From positions 49,674 through 113,673 of the forward strand of contig NZ_FNDJ01000035.1 in NCBI RefSeq assembly GCF_900099965.1: a DNA stretch of 64,000 bases, written 5' to 3'. The notes under the pieces were generated by a model. That model did no database searches and was not told the origin of the DNA. It worked only from the letters and a program-made list of their open reading frames with translations. Positions within the stretch are counted from its first letter, which is position 1. Each line of letters opens with the position of its first letter. The translations under genes and the position numbers were made by a program. Origin of the DNA: Nonomuraea jiangxiensis. GTDB lineage: Bacteria; Actinomycetota; Actinomycetes; Streptosporangiales; Streptosporangiaceae. This document shows, piece after piece, positions 16,072 through 25,133 of the stretch.

Positions 16072-19000
16072 GTGCGGTTCGGAGTGCTGGGTCCACTGTC
16101 GGTGTGGGACAGCGACGGAAATCCGGTGCGGGTCCCAGAGTCCAAGGTCCGGGCGCTGCTGAGCGACCTGCTCGTGCACGAGGGCCGGCCGGTCACCGCG
16201 GACCGGCTCATCGACGACCTGTGGGGCGAGGAACCTCCGGGCAACCCCGCCAACACCCTCCAGGTCAAGGTCTCCCAGCTACGCCGCGCGCTCGGCCGTG
16301 ATCGCGTGGTCCACGAGTCGGCCGGTTACCGGCTGCGCCTCGACCGGTCCGCCGACGAGGTGGACTCGCAGTGTTTCCAGTCCCTGGTGACGCAGGCCCG
16401 GTCCGTCGGCGACGCACGTACGCGGGCCGGGTTGCTCACCGAGGCGCTCGGACTGTGGCGGGGGCCCGCCTACGCCGACGTCGAGGACGAGGAGTTCGCA
16501 CGAGCGGCGGCCCAACGCCTCACCGAACAACGCCTGGCGGTCCTGGAGGAGCAGGCCGAGGCCCGGCTGGAGCTGGGCGACCACATCCTGCTCATCGGGG
16601 AGCTCGCCGACCTCGTGGCCCGGTATCCGCTGCGCGAACGGCTGCGGGCCATCCAGCTCCGCGCCTTGTACCTGGCCGGCCGTCAGAGCGAGGCGCTGGC
16701 GTCGTACGCGGAGTTGCGGGAGCTCCTGACCGCCGATCTCGGCCTCGATCCGAGCCCTGAGCTGGCCGCGCTGCAGGGCGCGATCCTGCGTCAGGACGCG
16801 TCGCTCGCACCGCCTGACACCTCCGCGAGCCCATCGGGCCCGCCGCCCCCTGCCTGCCCGCAGTCGAACCTGCCGGCACCGCTCAGTACGCTGATCGGCC
16901 GCGAACAGTCCCTCGGCGAGGTCGGCGACCTGCTAGGCCGTGCCCGCCTCGTCACGCTCACGGGGCCCGGAGGAGTGGGCAAGACCCGGCTCGCGGTGGC
17001 GGCCGCGACGCGCTTCGCCCAGGAAGTCGACGAAGCGTGGCTCGTCGAGTTCGCCCCGCGGCACGGGGGTTTGACCGACCTCATGCAGGTGGTCGCCACC
17101 GTACTCGGGATCCGGGACGACGCGCCCTCCGGGACGCCCGGATGGGGTGGCCCGTCGGAGCTGATCGACCGGCTCACGGCCGCTCTGCGGGAACGCCGGA
17201 TCCTGCTCGTCCTGGACAACTGCGAACATGTCGTCGCGGCGGCGGCCGAACTCGCCCGGCGACTGCTGTGTGCCGCGCCCGACCTCCGTGTCCTGGCAAC
17301 CAGTCGCGAGCCGCTCGGCTTGACCGGTGAGATGGTCTTTCTCGTCGAACCGCTGCGACCGGCCGCCGCGGTACGCCTGTTCACCGAGCGGGCCACGGCC
17401 TCGGCCCCGGGGTTCTCCCTCGACGGGGCCACCCCCGAGACACGCGAGGCCGTGTCGGAGATCTGCCGCCGGCTCGACGGCATACCGCTCGCTCTTGAGC
17501 TGGCGGCGGCCAGGGTCCGCGGGCTGGGCGTACGAGAGCTGGCGGCCCGCCTGGAGCACCGGTTCCGGCTGCTCACGTCCGGACAGCGGGGCGCGCCGGC
17601 GCGCCAGCGGACCCTGTGGGCCATGATCGACTGGAGCTGGGAGCTGCTCAGCGTGCCGGAACGGATCATGCTGCGTCGCCTCGCCGTGCACAGCGACGGC
17701 TGCACCCTGGACGCCGCGGAAGCGGTGTGCTCCGGTGACGGTGTGTCCCGCGAGGAAGTCCTGGACCTGGTGGCGCGACTGGTGGACCGTTCCATGGTCG
17801 TCGTGGTCGACGGATCCGAGGGCCCCCGCTACCGGCTGCTTGAGTCCGTGGCCGCGTACGCGCTGGAGCGTCTGGCCGAGATGGCGGATCTCACCGCCAC
17901 CCGGGACCGGCACATGCGCTACTACCTCGACCTCGCCGAACAGGCCGAACCCCATCTGCGTGACGGGGAGCAGCAGGCGTGGCTCGCCCGGCTGGACGCC
18001 GAGGCGGCCAATCTGCGCTCCGCGCTGGAGGCGGCGCTGCGCCGCGCGCGGGAGGGCGCGGGCGGTCGCGAAGCCGTGCGGCTGGCCACCGCCCTGTCCT
18101 GGTGGTGGCTGCTGCGTGGACGGTTGAACGAGGGGTGCCGCACCATGTCGGCGGTGCTCACCGTCACCGGCGAATCCGCCGAACTCCACCTGCTGCGGGA
18201 CGCGTTCATCCTGTTGAACGGCACCCAGCCGGGAACGCCACCGCCTGCCGACCCGGCCATCGATGATCCGGTGCGGAGCGGGCGCGCTGTGTGGCTGTAC
18301 GCGTACGGACTGTACAACGTCGGGGAACTGGCCGGCAGCAGGGCGACCAACGCTCGTGCGCTCGACCTCTTCACCGCCGCCGGCGACTCGTGGGGCATCG
18401 CGGCCGCGCTCGGGCTGGGGGCCATGCACGCGCTGGTCCAGGGAGATCTCACCGGTGTGGAGCGGAACAGCGTGAGAAGCGCGGAGATCTTCCGTCGGCT
18501 TGGAGATCAGTGGGGCGAGTTGCAGGCCACGTCCCCGCTGAGCGAGCTCGCCGAGATCAGGGGCGACTACGCGGAGGCGGAACAGCGCCGGTATGAGGGG
18601 CTGCGCATCGCGCAGGAACTGGGCCTGGCGGCCGACCTCGCCGCCCGCTACTCCGGTCTGGGGCGGCTGGCACTGCTCTCCCGTGACTGGGAGCGGGCTC
18701 ATGAGCTGCACGAGCGGGCGCGGCGGCTGTCAAGCGAACAGGGCAACGTCTACGTGGAGAGTCTCGCGGTCATCGGGCTCGCGCTCGGGGCTCGCCGCTC
18801 AGGGGATCTTGACGCGGCGGAGGCGTACCTAATGCGCCTGTTCGACCACTATCCCTCCTCGGAAGTGGGTGACCACCTGCTCTGGGCGGAGCGCGGCTTC
18901 ACCGCCGAGCTCCGTGGTGACGAGGCTCAGGCGACGGCCCACCATCTCCGCGGCCTGGAGCTCGCCTGTTCCATGGGAGAGCCGCGAGCGCTGGCCCTGT

Positions 19001-19269
19001 CGTTCGAAGGGCTGGCGGGCGCGGCGGCGCTGTCGCGGGACGCGGGCCGAGCAGCACGCGCGGCCGAGTTGCTCGGCGCGGCGGACGCGGCACGCCGCGG
19101 TGTGGGAGCCCCGCTGCCTCCCGCCGAACGCGGTGACGTGGACCGGATCACGGCGGCGGCGACCGCCGTCCTGGGCGAGGACGCCTTCGCGGAGTCCTAC
19201 CGGCGGGGAGCCCGCCTGACCCGGCAGGAGGCCGTGAACCTGGCCCGGCTGACGGTCGGGCGTCAGTAA
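16072..19269 (+). CDS. AfsR/SARP-type transcriptional activator (BTAD-NB-ARC-TPR)
   Basis: A 1065-residue regulator. Residues 1-95 are the OmpR-like winged helix (VRFGVLGPLSVW, then ESKVRALLSDLLVHEGRPV). The BTAD domain follows to about 245 (LGLDPSPELAALQGAIL). An NB-ARC module has a normal Walker A LTGPGGVGKTRLAV near 300, Walker B RILLVLDNCEHV and LPLALELAAARV-like GIPLALELAAA. The C-terminal half is TPR. The start is placed at GTG 16072 because homologues begin at this strand; TTG 16045 and GTG 16057 are in frame but add nothing. Such proteins switch on secondary metabolism or stress genes; no biosynthetic cluster is visible here, so the target is unknown. Confidence 0.88.
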   Translation: MRFGVLGPLSVWDSDGNPVRVPESKVRALLSDLLVHEGRPVTADRLIDDLWGEEPPGNPANTLQVKVSQLRRALGRDRVVHESAGYRLRLDRSADEVDSQCFQSLVTQARSVGDARTRAGLLTEALGLWRGPAYADVEDEEFARAAAQRLTEQRLAVLEEQAEARLELGDHILLIGELADLVARYPLRERLRAIQLRALYLAGRQSEALASYAELRELLTADLGLDPSPELAALQGAILRQDASLAPPDTSASPSGPPPPACPQSNLPAPLSTLIGREQSLGEVGDLLGRARLVTLTGPGGVGKTRLAVAAATRFAQEVDEAWLVEFAPRHGGLTDLMQVVATVLGIRDDAPSGTPGWGGPSELIDRLTAALRERRILLVLDNCEHVVAAAAELARRLLCAAPDLRVLATSREPLGLTGEMVFLVEPLRPAAAVRLFTERATASAPGFSLDGATPETREAVSEICRRLDGIPLALELAAARVRGLGVRELAARLEHRFRLLTSGQRGAPARQRTLWAMIDWSWELLSVPERIMLRRLAVHSDGCTLDAAEAVCSGDGVSREEVLDLVARLVDRSMVVVVDGSEGPRYRLLESVAAYALERLAEMADLTATRDRHMRYYLDLAEQAEPHLRDGEQQAWLARLDAEAANLRSALEAALRRAREGAGGREAVRLATALSWWWLLRGRLNEGCRTMSAVLTVTGESAELHLLRDAFILLNGTQPGTPPPADPAIDDPVRSGRAVWLYAYGLYNVGELAGSRATNARALDLFTAAGDSWGIAAALGLGAMHALVQGDLTGVERNSVRSAEIFRRLGDQWGELQATSPLSELAEIRGDYAEAEQRRYEGLRIAQELGLAADLAARYSGLGRLALLSRDWERAHELHERARRLSSEQGNVYVESLAVIGLALGARRSGDLDAAEAYLMRLFDHYPSSEVGDHLLWAERGFTAELRGDEAQATAHHLRGLELACSMGEPRALALSFEGLAGAAALSRDAGRAARAAELLGAADAARRGVGAPLPPAERGDVDRITAAATAVLGEDAFAESYRRGARLTRQEAVNLARLTVGRQ

Positions 19270-19417
19270 ACCGTCAGCACCTTCCCGTACCGTCGTTCAC
19301 GGCGGGATGCGCGGGCGCCCACACGCGCCGGATCATGGGGGAAGACCGCCGTAGTCCACCTGGTCGCGGAGCAGCCACCCCGAGGTGGCAGCCGGGCGGC
19401 CGGTGACGGGGAACGAG

Positions 19418-20191
19418 ATGACCACTCAGATGGAACGCTACTCGACAAGCGTCGCCGATCGTTGCGCGCACTGTGACGTGCTCAGTGACTGTCCGATGGA
19501 CCGGCGGGCCTGTGCCGTCGCGGCCGGCCAGGAGGCGCTCGCCCGACAGCTCCAGTTCGTCGCCGACGCCTCTCACGAGCTGCGGAGCCCGGTGACCGGC
19601 CTGCGCGTGGAGCTCGAAGAGGCGGTGATGCACCCCGAGGAGACCGACCTCCACGAGCTGCTCCAGCGGGCGTTGAAGAACGTCAACCGCCTGGAGGGCA
19701 TCGTGGCGGACCTTCTCCATCTGGCCAGGCCGAGGGCCGGCGCGTCGGACCGCTGGGAGGACCTCGACCTGGCCGACCTGGTGCGGTACGAGGTCCTGCG
19801 CCGATCGGATCGCATCCCTGTGCGGCTCCGGCTGACCTCCGGCGTCACCGTTCACGCGGTGCCCGTTCAGCTCGTACGTGCTCTTACCGGCCTGCTGGAC
19901 AACGCCCAGCGGCATGCTGACCGGTTGGTCGAGGTGCGCGTGCACCGCCGCGACGGCCGGGCCGAGTTGGTCGTCGCCGACGACGGTGAGGAAGCAGGCC
20001 AAGCGGACCGGGACTGGATCTTCGAGTGCTTCACCCGGCTGGACAGTGCGCGCTGTCGTGACAAGGAGGGAGCCGGCCTCGGTCTGGCGATCGCCCGCGA
20101 AATCGCCCAGGCCCACCACGGCTGCATGGGAGTCCGGCGGTCCGCGGTCGGCGGAGCGTGCTTCGTCCTGCGCCTGCCCCTGCTCGTGTAG
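19418..20191 (+). CDS. soluble histidine kinase with N-terminal cysteine cluster
   Basis: A 257-residue sensor kinase with a HisKA H-box (ADASHELRSPVTGLRVE, His53) and HATPase (LLDNAQRHA, VVADDGEEA, GAGLGLAIAREIAQAHHG). Unlike most kinases of this type it has no membrane segment or HAMP domain. The first 35 residues instead hold four cysteines, Cys16, Cys19, Cys25 and Cys32 (CAHCDVLSDCPMDRRAC), which could bind a metal or sense redox state. The start is ATG 19418; a GTG at 19385 is also open. No response regulator is adjacent. It begins 149 bases after the AfsR-like gene on the same strand. Confidence 0.85.
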   Translation: MTTQMERYSTSVADRCAHCDVLSDCPMDRRACAVAAGQEALARQLQFVADASHELRSPVTGLRVELEEAVMHPEETDLHELLQRALKNVNRLEGIVADLLHLARPRAGASDRWEDLDLADLVRYEVLRRSDRIPVRLRLTSGVTVHAVPVQLVRALTGLLDNAQRHADRLVEVRVHRRDGRAELVVADDGEEAGQADRDWIFECFTRLDSARCRDKEGAGLGLAIAREIAQAHHGCMGVRRSAVGGACFVLRLPLLV

Positions 20192-20378
20192 GCCCGCTGC
20201 CGCGCGGCGAGCGTCGAGGCACCGGCATGGTCCTACGGATCGGCGGGGAGTGCATGCCGCGCGCCGGCCGGCCGACGCCCACTTCGCCTTCGCATGCCTC
20301 CGCTCCCCCGATCGGCCCTGATCAGGCCACGCACCACCCGCCCAACCGGACGGTTCGAGGGGCTTGCGCTCTGCCCGC

Positions 20379-20414
20379 CTAATCGATTAGAAACGTCGTC
20401 ATCTAATCGATTGG
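20379..20414. promoter_or_regulatory. tandem LacI-type operators of the nucleoside operon
   Basis: CTAATCGATTAG (20379-20390) is a perfect 12-bp palindrome, and CTAATCGATTGG (20403-20414) repeats it with one arm imperfect. The centres are 24 bases apart and the second ends 7 bases before the ATG at 20422. The CG-centred A/T palindrome is typical of LacI/PurR-type repressors, and the operon itself ends with a LacI gene, the likely ligand of these sites. Confidence 0.8.
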
Positions 20415-20421
20415 ATGCACC

Positions 20422-21342
20422 ATGGCGTTCACCTTCGAACCAACTGTCGTCGTCGTCGGATCCGTGAACCTCGACACGACCGTCCACGTCGCCATGCTGC
20501 CCGTCCCGGGCGAGACGGTCTTCGCCGCGACGAACCACCAGCAACTCGGTGGCAAGGGAGCCAATCAGGCCGTCGCCGCGGCGGAGGCCGGGGCGACGGT
20601 CACCATCGTCTGCGCGCTGGGCGACGACCCCGCCGCTGAACAGGCCCTCGGCTGGCTACGGTCGCGGGCCGTCGAGGTCCGGCCGGTGCGCGACCAGACC
20701 CGTCCCACCGGTCAGGCCTGGATCATCGTCGACGACAAAGGCGAGAACGCCATCGTCGTCGACCGGGGCGCCAACGCGGCGCTCACGGCCGACCTGGCGA
20801 TCGCCGCCGTCCTCGACAGGACGCGCGGCAGCGACAGGACCACCACCACGCTCGTCGCCCAAGGGGAGGTCGATCCCGCGGTCGTCCACGCCGTCGCCGC
20901 GTTCGCACGGGAGCACGGCCTGCGGTTCGTGCTGAACCTGGCGCCGGTCATCGAGGTCAGCGAGGCGACGCTCAGGACGGCCGCGCCGCTGATCGTCAAC
21001 GAGGGCGAGGCGACCGCCCTCACCCGCCGCCATCTCGGCGAGGACTCGCGCCCCGCGGACCTCGCGAGGCGATGGGGCATCGACATCGTCATCACGCTCG
21101 GCGCCGAAGGCGCTGCGATCATCTCGCCCGACGGCGAGATCCGCCGGGTGCCGGCGCCTTTGGTCGACGTCGTCGTGGACACGTCGGGAGCGGGTGACGC
21201 CTTCGCGGGAACGGTCGCCGCCGCACTGAGCCGGGGCCTGTCCCTGTACGAAGCCGCGGAGCACGGCGTCGCCGCCGGGGCTCGTGCCGTGCGCCGATGG
21301 GGCGCATCGGGCATCGGAGATGAACAAGGAAGTAATCGATGA
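20422..21342 (+). CDS. rbsK: ribokinase / PfkB-family sugar kinase
   Basis: A 306-residue PfkB-type kinase that phosphorylates ribose released from nucleosides. It shows VVVVGSVNLDTTVHV at the N-terminus, the first signature HQQLGGKGANQAVAAAEAG, LAPVIEV, then NEGEA and the second signature with the catalytic base, VDTSGAGDAFAGTVAAAL. The length is normal. It is the first gene of the operon, just behind the two operators, and its stop overlaps the next start (ATGA). Ribokinase is favoured over other PfkB kinases because a nucleoside hydrolase lies in the same operon. Confidence 0.88.
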   Translation: MAFTFEPTVVVVGSVNLDTTVHVAMLPVPGETVFAATNHQQLGGKGANQAVAAAEAGATVTIVCALGDDPAAEQALGWLRSRAVEVRPVRDQTRPTGQAWIIVDDKGENAIVVDRGANAALTADLAIAAVLDRTRGSDRTTTTLVAQGEVDPAVVHAVAAFAREHGLRFVLNLAPVIEVSEATLRTAAPLIVNEGEATALTRRHLGEDSRPADLARRWGIDIVITLGAEGAAIISPDGEIRRVPAPLVDVVVDTSGAGDAFAGTVAAALSRGLSLYEAAEHGVAAGARAVRRWGASGIGDEQGSNR

Positions 21343-22376
21343 ACATCAACAAGGTGCGGGTCAGCGTGCTGGCCCTGCTGATCGCGGCGATGAGCACGAC
21401 ACTGGCCGGCTGCGGCGCACCGCCCGAAAGCGGCGGTGCCGGCGGGGCTGCGTCGTCGCTCTGCATGGTCACGGACACGAACGGGATCGACGACGGCTCG
21501 TTCAACGAGCTGACCTACGCCGGGCTCACCCGGGCAGGCGGGACCAAGCCGACCGTGACGATCTCGCGTACCTCCGACGACTACGTCCCCAACGTGGAGA
21601 GCCTGATCAACGGCGACTGCAGGGTGATCGTCGGCGTCGGATTCAACCTGGTCGACGCCATCAGGTCCGCCGCCGAGGCGAACCCCGGGATCCGGTTCGC
21701 GATCGTCGACGACGGCTCGATCGACCTTCCGAACGTGACGACGATCACCTTCGACATCACTCCCGCGGCGTTCCTGGCCGGCTACATCGCGGCGAGCTAC
21801 TCGACCACCGGCGTGGTCGGCACGTACGGCGGCACGCAGATCCCGCCCGTCACCGCGTTCATGGACGGCTTCGCCCGTGGCGTCGACTACTTCAACAGGC
21901 AGAACAAGGCCTCCGTGGCGGTGGTCGGATGGAACGTCTCCAAGCGGACGGGAACGTTCGTGGGCGGCTACGCGGCGGGCGTCGAGGCCAAGACGGTCGC
22001 CCAGAGCCTGCTGGACCAGCGTGCCGACGTGCTGATGCCGGTCGGCGGTCCGATCTACCAGTCCGCGGCGGAGGCGATCCGCGACCGGGGGACGTCCGCC
22101 GCGCTCATCGGCGTCGACACCGACGGGTACGAGTCGGATCCGAAGTACCGGAGCCTGTTCCTCACGTCGGTGCTGAAGCATGTCGACGTGGCGGTCGCCC
22201 AGGCGGCCGGCGCGACGGGGAAAGAGGCCCGAGCGGCCGGCTACGTCGGCACCCTGTCGAACAACGGCGTCGGGGTCGCGCCCTTCCACGACCTCGCGGA
22301 CCGAGCCGGCACCGCCCTCGGCCCGGAGCTGGACAAGATCCGGGCCGGACTCATCGACGGCTCCATCAAGCCGTGA
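21339..22376 (+). CDS. BMP-family ABC transporter substrate-binding lipoprotein
   Basis: A 345-residue lipoprotein of the Bmp/PnrA/Med family, which binds purine nucleosides outside the membrane. The signal peptide is VSVLALLIAAMSTTLAGC with lipobox LAGC. Family marks are VTDTNGIDDGSFNELTYAGL, VGVGFNLVDAI, FAIVDDGS, AAFLAGYIAASYS, VGTYGGTQIPPVTAFMDGF and VLMPVGGPIYQSA. It starts inside the stop of the kinase gene and ends 22 bases before the ATPase gene, as in YufN-type nucleoside transporters. Confidence 0.92.
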   Translation: MNINKVRVSVLALLIAAMSTTLAGCGAPPESGGAGGAASSLCMVTDTNGIDDGSFNELTYAGLTRAGGTKPTVTISRTSDDYVPNVESLINGDCRVIVGVGFNLVDAIRSAAEANPGIRFAIVDDGSIDLPNVTTITFDITPAAFLAGYIAASYSTTGVVGTYGGTQIPPVTAFMDGFARGVDYFNRQNKASVAVVGWNVSKRTGTFVGGYAAGVEAKTVAQSLLDQRADVLMPVGGPIYQSAAEAIRDRGTSAALIGVDTDGYESDPKYRSLFLTSVLKHVDVAVAQAAGATGKEARAAGYVGTLSNNGVGVAPFHDLADRAGTALGPELDKIRAGLIDGSIKP

Positions 22377-22398
22377 CCCGGAAGGCAGGCCAGACCTC

Positions 22399-23913
22399 AT
22401 GAAACTCGAGCTCCGCGGCATCACCAAGCGGTTCGGTAGCCTGACGGCGAACGACCACATCGATCTGGTGGTCAGGTCCGGCGAGATCCACTGCCTTCTC
22501 GGTGAGAACGGCGCGGGCAAGTCCACGCTCATGAACGTGCTCTACGGCCTGTACCAGGCCGACGAGGGCGAGATCCTCCTGGACGGCGTGGTCCAGCGGT
22601 TCTCCGGCCCGCGCGATGCGATGAACGCCGGGATCGGCATGGTGCACCAGCACTTCATGCTCATCCCCGTGTTCACGGTCGCCGAGAACGTGATGCTCGG
22701 CAACGAGCCCACGCGTGCCGGTGGCACGCTCGACCTCGACACCGCCCGGGCCCGCGTACGGGAGATCTCGGAGCGCTTCGGGTTCGACCTCGACCCCGAC
22801 GCGCTCGTGGGGGATCTCTCGGTGGGCGTCCAGCAGCGGGTCGAGATCGTCAAGGCCCTCTCCCGTGACGCCCGGATCCTGGTCTTCGACGAGCCCACCG
22901 CCGTGCTCACGCCCCCGGAGACCGACGCACTGATGGCGATCATGCGCCGGCTCAAGGAGCGCGGCACCGCAATCGTGTTCATCACCCACAAGCTGCGTGA
23001 GGTGCGCGAGGTCGCCGACCGCATCACGGTGGTGCGTCTCGGCAAGGTGGTCGGCGAGGCGTCGCCCACGGCCGGCAACGCCGAGCTCGCCTCGATGATG
23101 GTCGGCCGCGCGGTCGAGCTGACCGTGCGGAAGGCGCCGGCCCAGCCCGGGGACACCGCGCTCGTGCTGCGCGACCTGTCCGTCATCGACGCGCACGGCC
23201 AGTACGTCGTGTCGCACGTCGACCTGGCCGTGCGGCGCGGGGAGATCCTCGCGATCGCCGGTGTGCAGGGCAACGGCCAGACCGAGCTGACGGAGGCGAT
23301 CCTCGGGCTGCAGCCGCGGGTCGAGGGCTCGATCACGCTCGACGGGGTCGAGCTGGCCGGTCGCACGCCGCGGCAGGTCCTCGACGCGGGCGTCGGGTTC
23401 GTGCCGGAGGACCGCGCGCGGGACGGCTTCGTCGCCGAGTTCACGATCGCCGAGAACCTCATGCTCGACCGCTCGTACGGTGCTCCGTTCGTACGGGCGG
23501 GCGCGCTGCAGCTCGACACGATCGAGACGTTCGCCCGTGCCGCGATCACCGAGTTCGACATCCGCGCGCAAGGGACCGGCACCAACGTCGGCCGCCTGTC
23601 CGGCGGCAACCAGCAGAAGGTCGTGCTCGCCCGCGAGCTGAACCGCGAGCTGCGGCTGCTCGTCGCCGCCCAGCCCACCCGCGGCGTCGACGTCGGCTCG
23701 ATCGAGTTCATCCACCAGCGGATCGTCCGGACCCGCGACGCGGGAGTGCCCGTGATCGTCGTGTCGACCGAGCTCGACGAGGTCGTCGCGCTCGCCGACC
23801 GCATCGCCGTGATGTACCGCGGCGAGATCGTCGGCGTCGTGCCCGGTGACAGCCCGCGCGACGTGCTCGGCCTCATGATGGCCGGTGCCGCACCCCAGGC
23901 GGTGGCGATATGA
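22399..23913 (+). CDS. nucleoside ABC transporter, double ATP-binding subunit
   Basis: A 504-residue protein with two fused ABC ATPase domains, as in YufO and sugar (RbsA) systems. The first has Walker A LLGENGAGKSTL and Q-loop MVHQHFMLIP; its signature is LSVGVQQRVEIVKAL and Walker B ILVFDEPTAVLTP. The second has an altered Walker A AGVQGNGQTELTEA, the normal degenerate form in this family, then LSGGNQQKVVLARELN; its Walker B is weakened to LLVAAQPTRGVDV. The ATG at 22399 is fixed by homology. Its TGA overlaps the permease ATG. Confidence 0.92.
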   Translation: MKLELRGITKRFGSLTANDHIDLVVRSGEIHCLLGENGAGKSTLMNVLYGLYQADEGEILLDGVVQRFSGPRDAMNAGIGMVHQHFMLIPVFTVAENVMLGNEPTRAGGTLDLDTARARVREISERFGFDLDPDALVGDLSVGVQQRVEIVKALSRDARILVFDEPTAVLTPPETDALMAIMRRLKERGTAIVFITHKLREVREVADRITVVRLGKVVGEASPTAGNAELASMMVGRAVELTVRKAPAQPGDTALVLRDLSVIDAHGQYVVSHVDLAVRRGEILAIAGVQGNGQTELTEAILGLQPRVEGSITLDGVELAGRTPRQVLDAGVGFVPEDRARDGFVAEFTIAENLMLDRSYGAPFVRAGALQLDTIETFARAAITEFDIRAQGTGTNVGRLSGGNQQKVVLARELNRELRLLVAAQPTRGVDVGSIEFIHQRIVRTRDAGVPVIVVSTELDEVVALADRIAVMYRGEIVGVVPGDSPRDVLGLMMAGAAPQAVAI

Positions 23914-25133
23914 CACAGGACACGCCCCGCTCCCATCGGATCCTCAGGGAGATCTCCGGCGGCAACGCCGTCGTCTCCGTCCTCGCGATCGGGCTCGCCC
24001 TGCTGGTCGGCAGCGTCCTCATCGTGCTCACCGATCCCGAGGTGCAGGCGGCGTCCGGCTACCTGTTCGCGCGTCCCGCCGATGCCGTCCTCGCGGCCGG
24101 CGACGCCATCGGTGGCGCGTGCTCGGCACTGTTCCAGGGCGCCGTCTTCAACGGGACGCGCGTGGGCTGGGCGAACCAGATCAAGCCGCTCACCGAGACG
24201 CTCACGCTCGCGACCCCGCTCATCGCGGCCGGTCTCGGCGTCTCCGTCGCGTTCCGGAGTGGCCTGTTCAACATCGGGGGCCGAGGGCAGATGCTCGTCG
24301 CGGCCGCCGCCGCCGGCTGGATCAGCTGGTCGTTTCCAATGCCGTACCCCCTGCACATGCTCGTCTGCGTGCTCGGCGCGGTCGCCTGCGGCGCGCTCTG
24401 GGGCGGCGTCGCGGGTGTGCTCAAAGCCAGGACCGGCGCGCACGAGGTGATCGTCACGATCATGCTCAACTACGTCGCCTTCTACCTGGTGTCGTTCCTG
24501 TTGCGCACCCCGGGGGCGCTGCAGGCGCCCGGTTCGAACGGCCCGAAGTCGCCGGCGGCGCTCGACACGGCGGTGATGCCGACGCTGTCGGATCTGCTCG
24601 GCATCGGCTCCTTCCGCCTGCACGCCGGGTTTGTGCTCGTGGTCGCGGCCACGAGCCTCGTCTGGTGGGTGCTGAACCGTTCCGGCCTGGGCTTCCGGTT
24701 CCGGGCGGTCGGCGAGAACCCGGACGCGGCGCGGGTGGCCGGCATCGAGGTGCGGCGCGTGTACCTGGTCGCGATGATGATGTCCGGCGGCCTCGCCGGC
24801 CTCGCCGGAGCCTCGCAGGTGCTCGGCACGACGACCACGGGGTTCGGCTCGGGCATCGACGCGGGCATCGGCTTCGACGCCATCACGGTCGCGTTGCTCG
24901 GGCGCTCGCGCCCGTGGGGCGTCTTCGCCGGCGGCCTGCTGTTCGGCGCGCTCAAGACGGGCGGGTACGCGATGCAGGCGGCCCAGACGGTCCCGATCGA
25001 CCTCATCCTCGTCGTGCAGGCCGTGATCGTGCTGCTGATCGCGGCGCCGCCCCTCGTACGCGCCGTGTTCCGGCTGCCCGCCCCGGCCGCCGGCGCCCGG
25101 CTCCCCCGCACCCCGAAGGCGGTGACCAGGTGA
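23910..25133 (+). CDS. nucleoside ABC transporter permease 1
   Basis: A 407-residue inner-membrane permease of the BPD_transp_2 family (YufP-like). About nine hydrophobic segments are visible, starting with VSVLAIGLALLVGSVLIVL. The family core FRSGLFNIGGRGQMLVAAAA and the EAA-like RFRAVGENPDAARVAGIEV are present. Start and stop overlap both neighbours (ATGA and GTGA), so all transport subunits are made from one coupled message. Confidence 0.92.
   Translation: MTQDTPRSHRILREISGGNAVVSVLAIGLALLVGSVLIVLTDPEVQAASGYLFARPADAVLAAGDAIGGACSALFQGAVFNGTRVGWANQIKPLTETLTLATPLIAAGLGVSVAFRSGLFNIGGRGQMLVAAAAAGWISWSFPMPYPLHMLVCVLGAVACGALWGGVAGVLKARTGAHEVIVTIMLNYVAFYLVSFLLRTPGALQAPGSNGPKSPAALDTAVMPTLSDLLGIGSFRLHAGFVLVVAATSLVWWVLNRSGLGFRFRAVGENPDAARVAGIEVRRVYLVAMMMSGGLAGLAGASQVLGTTTTGFGSGIDAGIGFDAITVALLGRSRPWGVFAGGLLFGALKTGGYAMQAAQTVPIDLILVVQAVIVLLIAAPPLVRAVFRLPAPAAGARLPRTPKAVTR

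Noticed and set aside
16933..18711. 592-codon minus-strand frame
   Set aside because: Shadow of the AfsR-like gene.
23641..23700. degenerate second ATPase site in the nucleoside transporter as a possible defect
   Set aside because: A weakened second Walker A/B is normal in double-ATPase subunits of this family.
20712..24623. long minus-strand frames over the nucleoside operon
   Set aside because: Antisense of well-recognised kinase and transporter genes.
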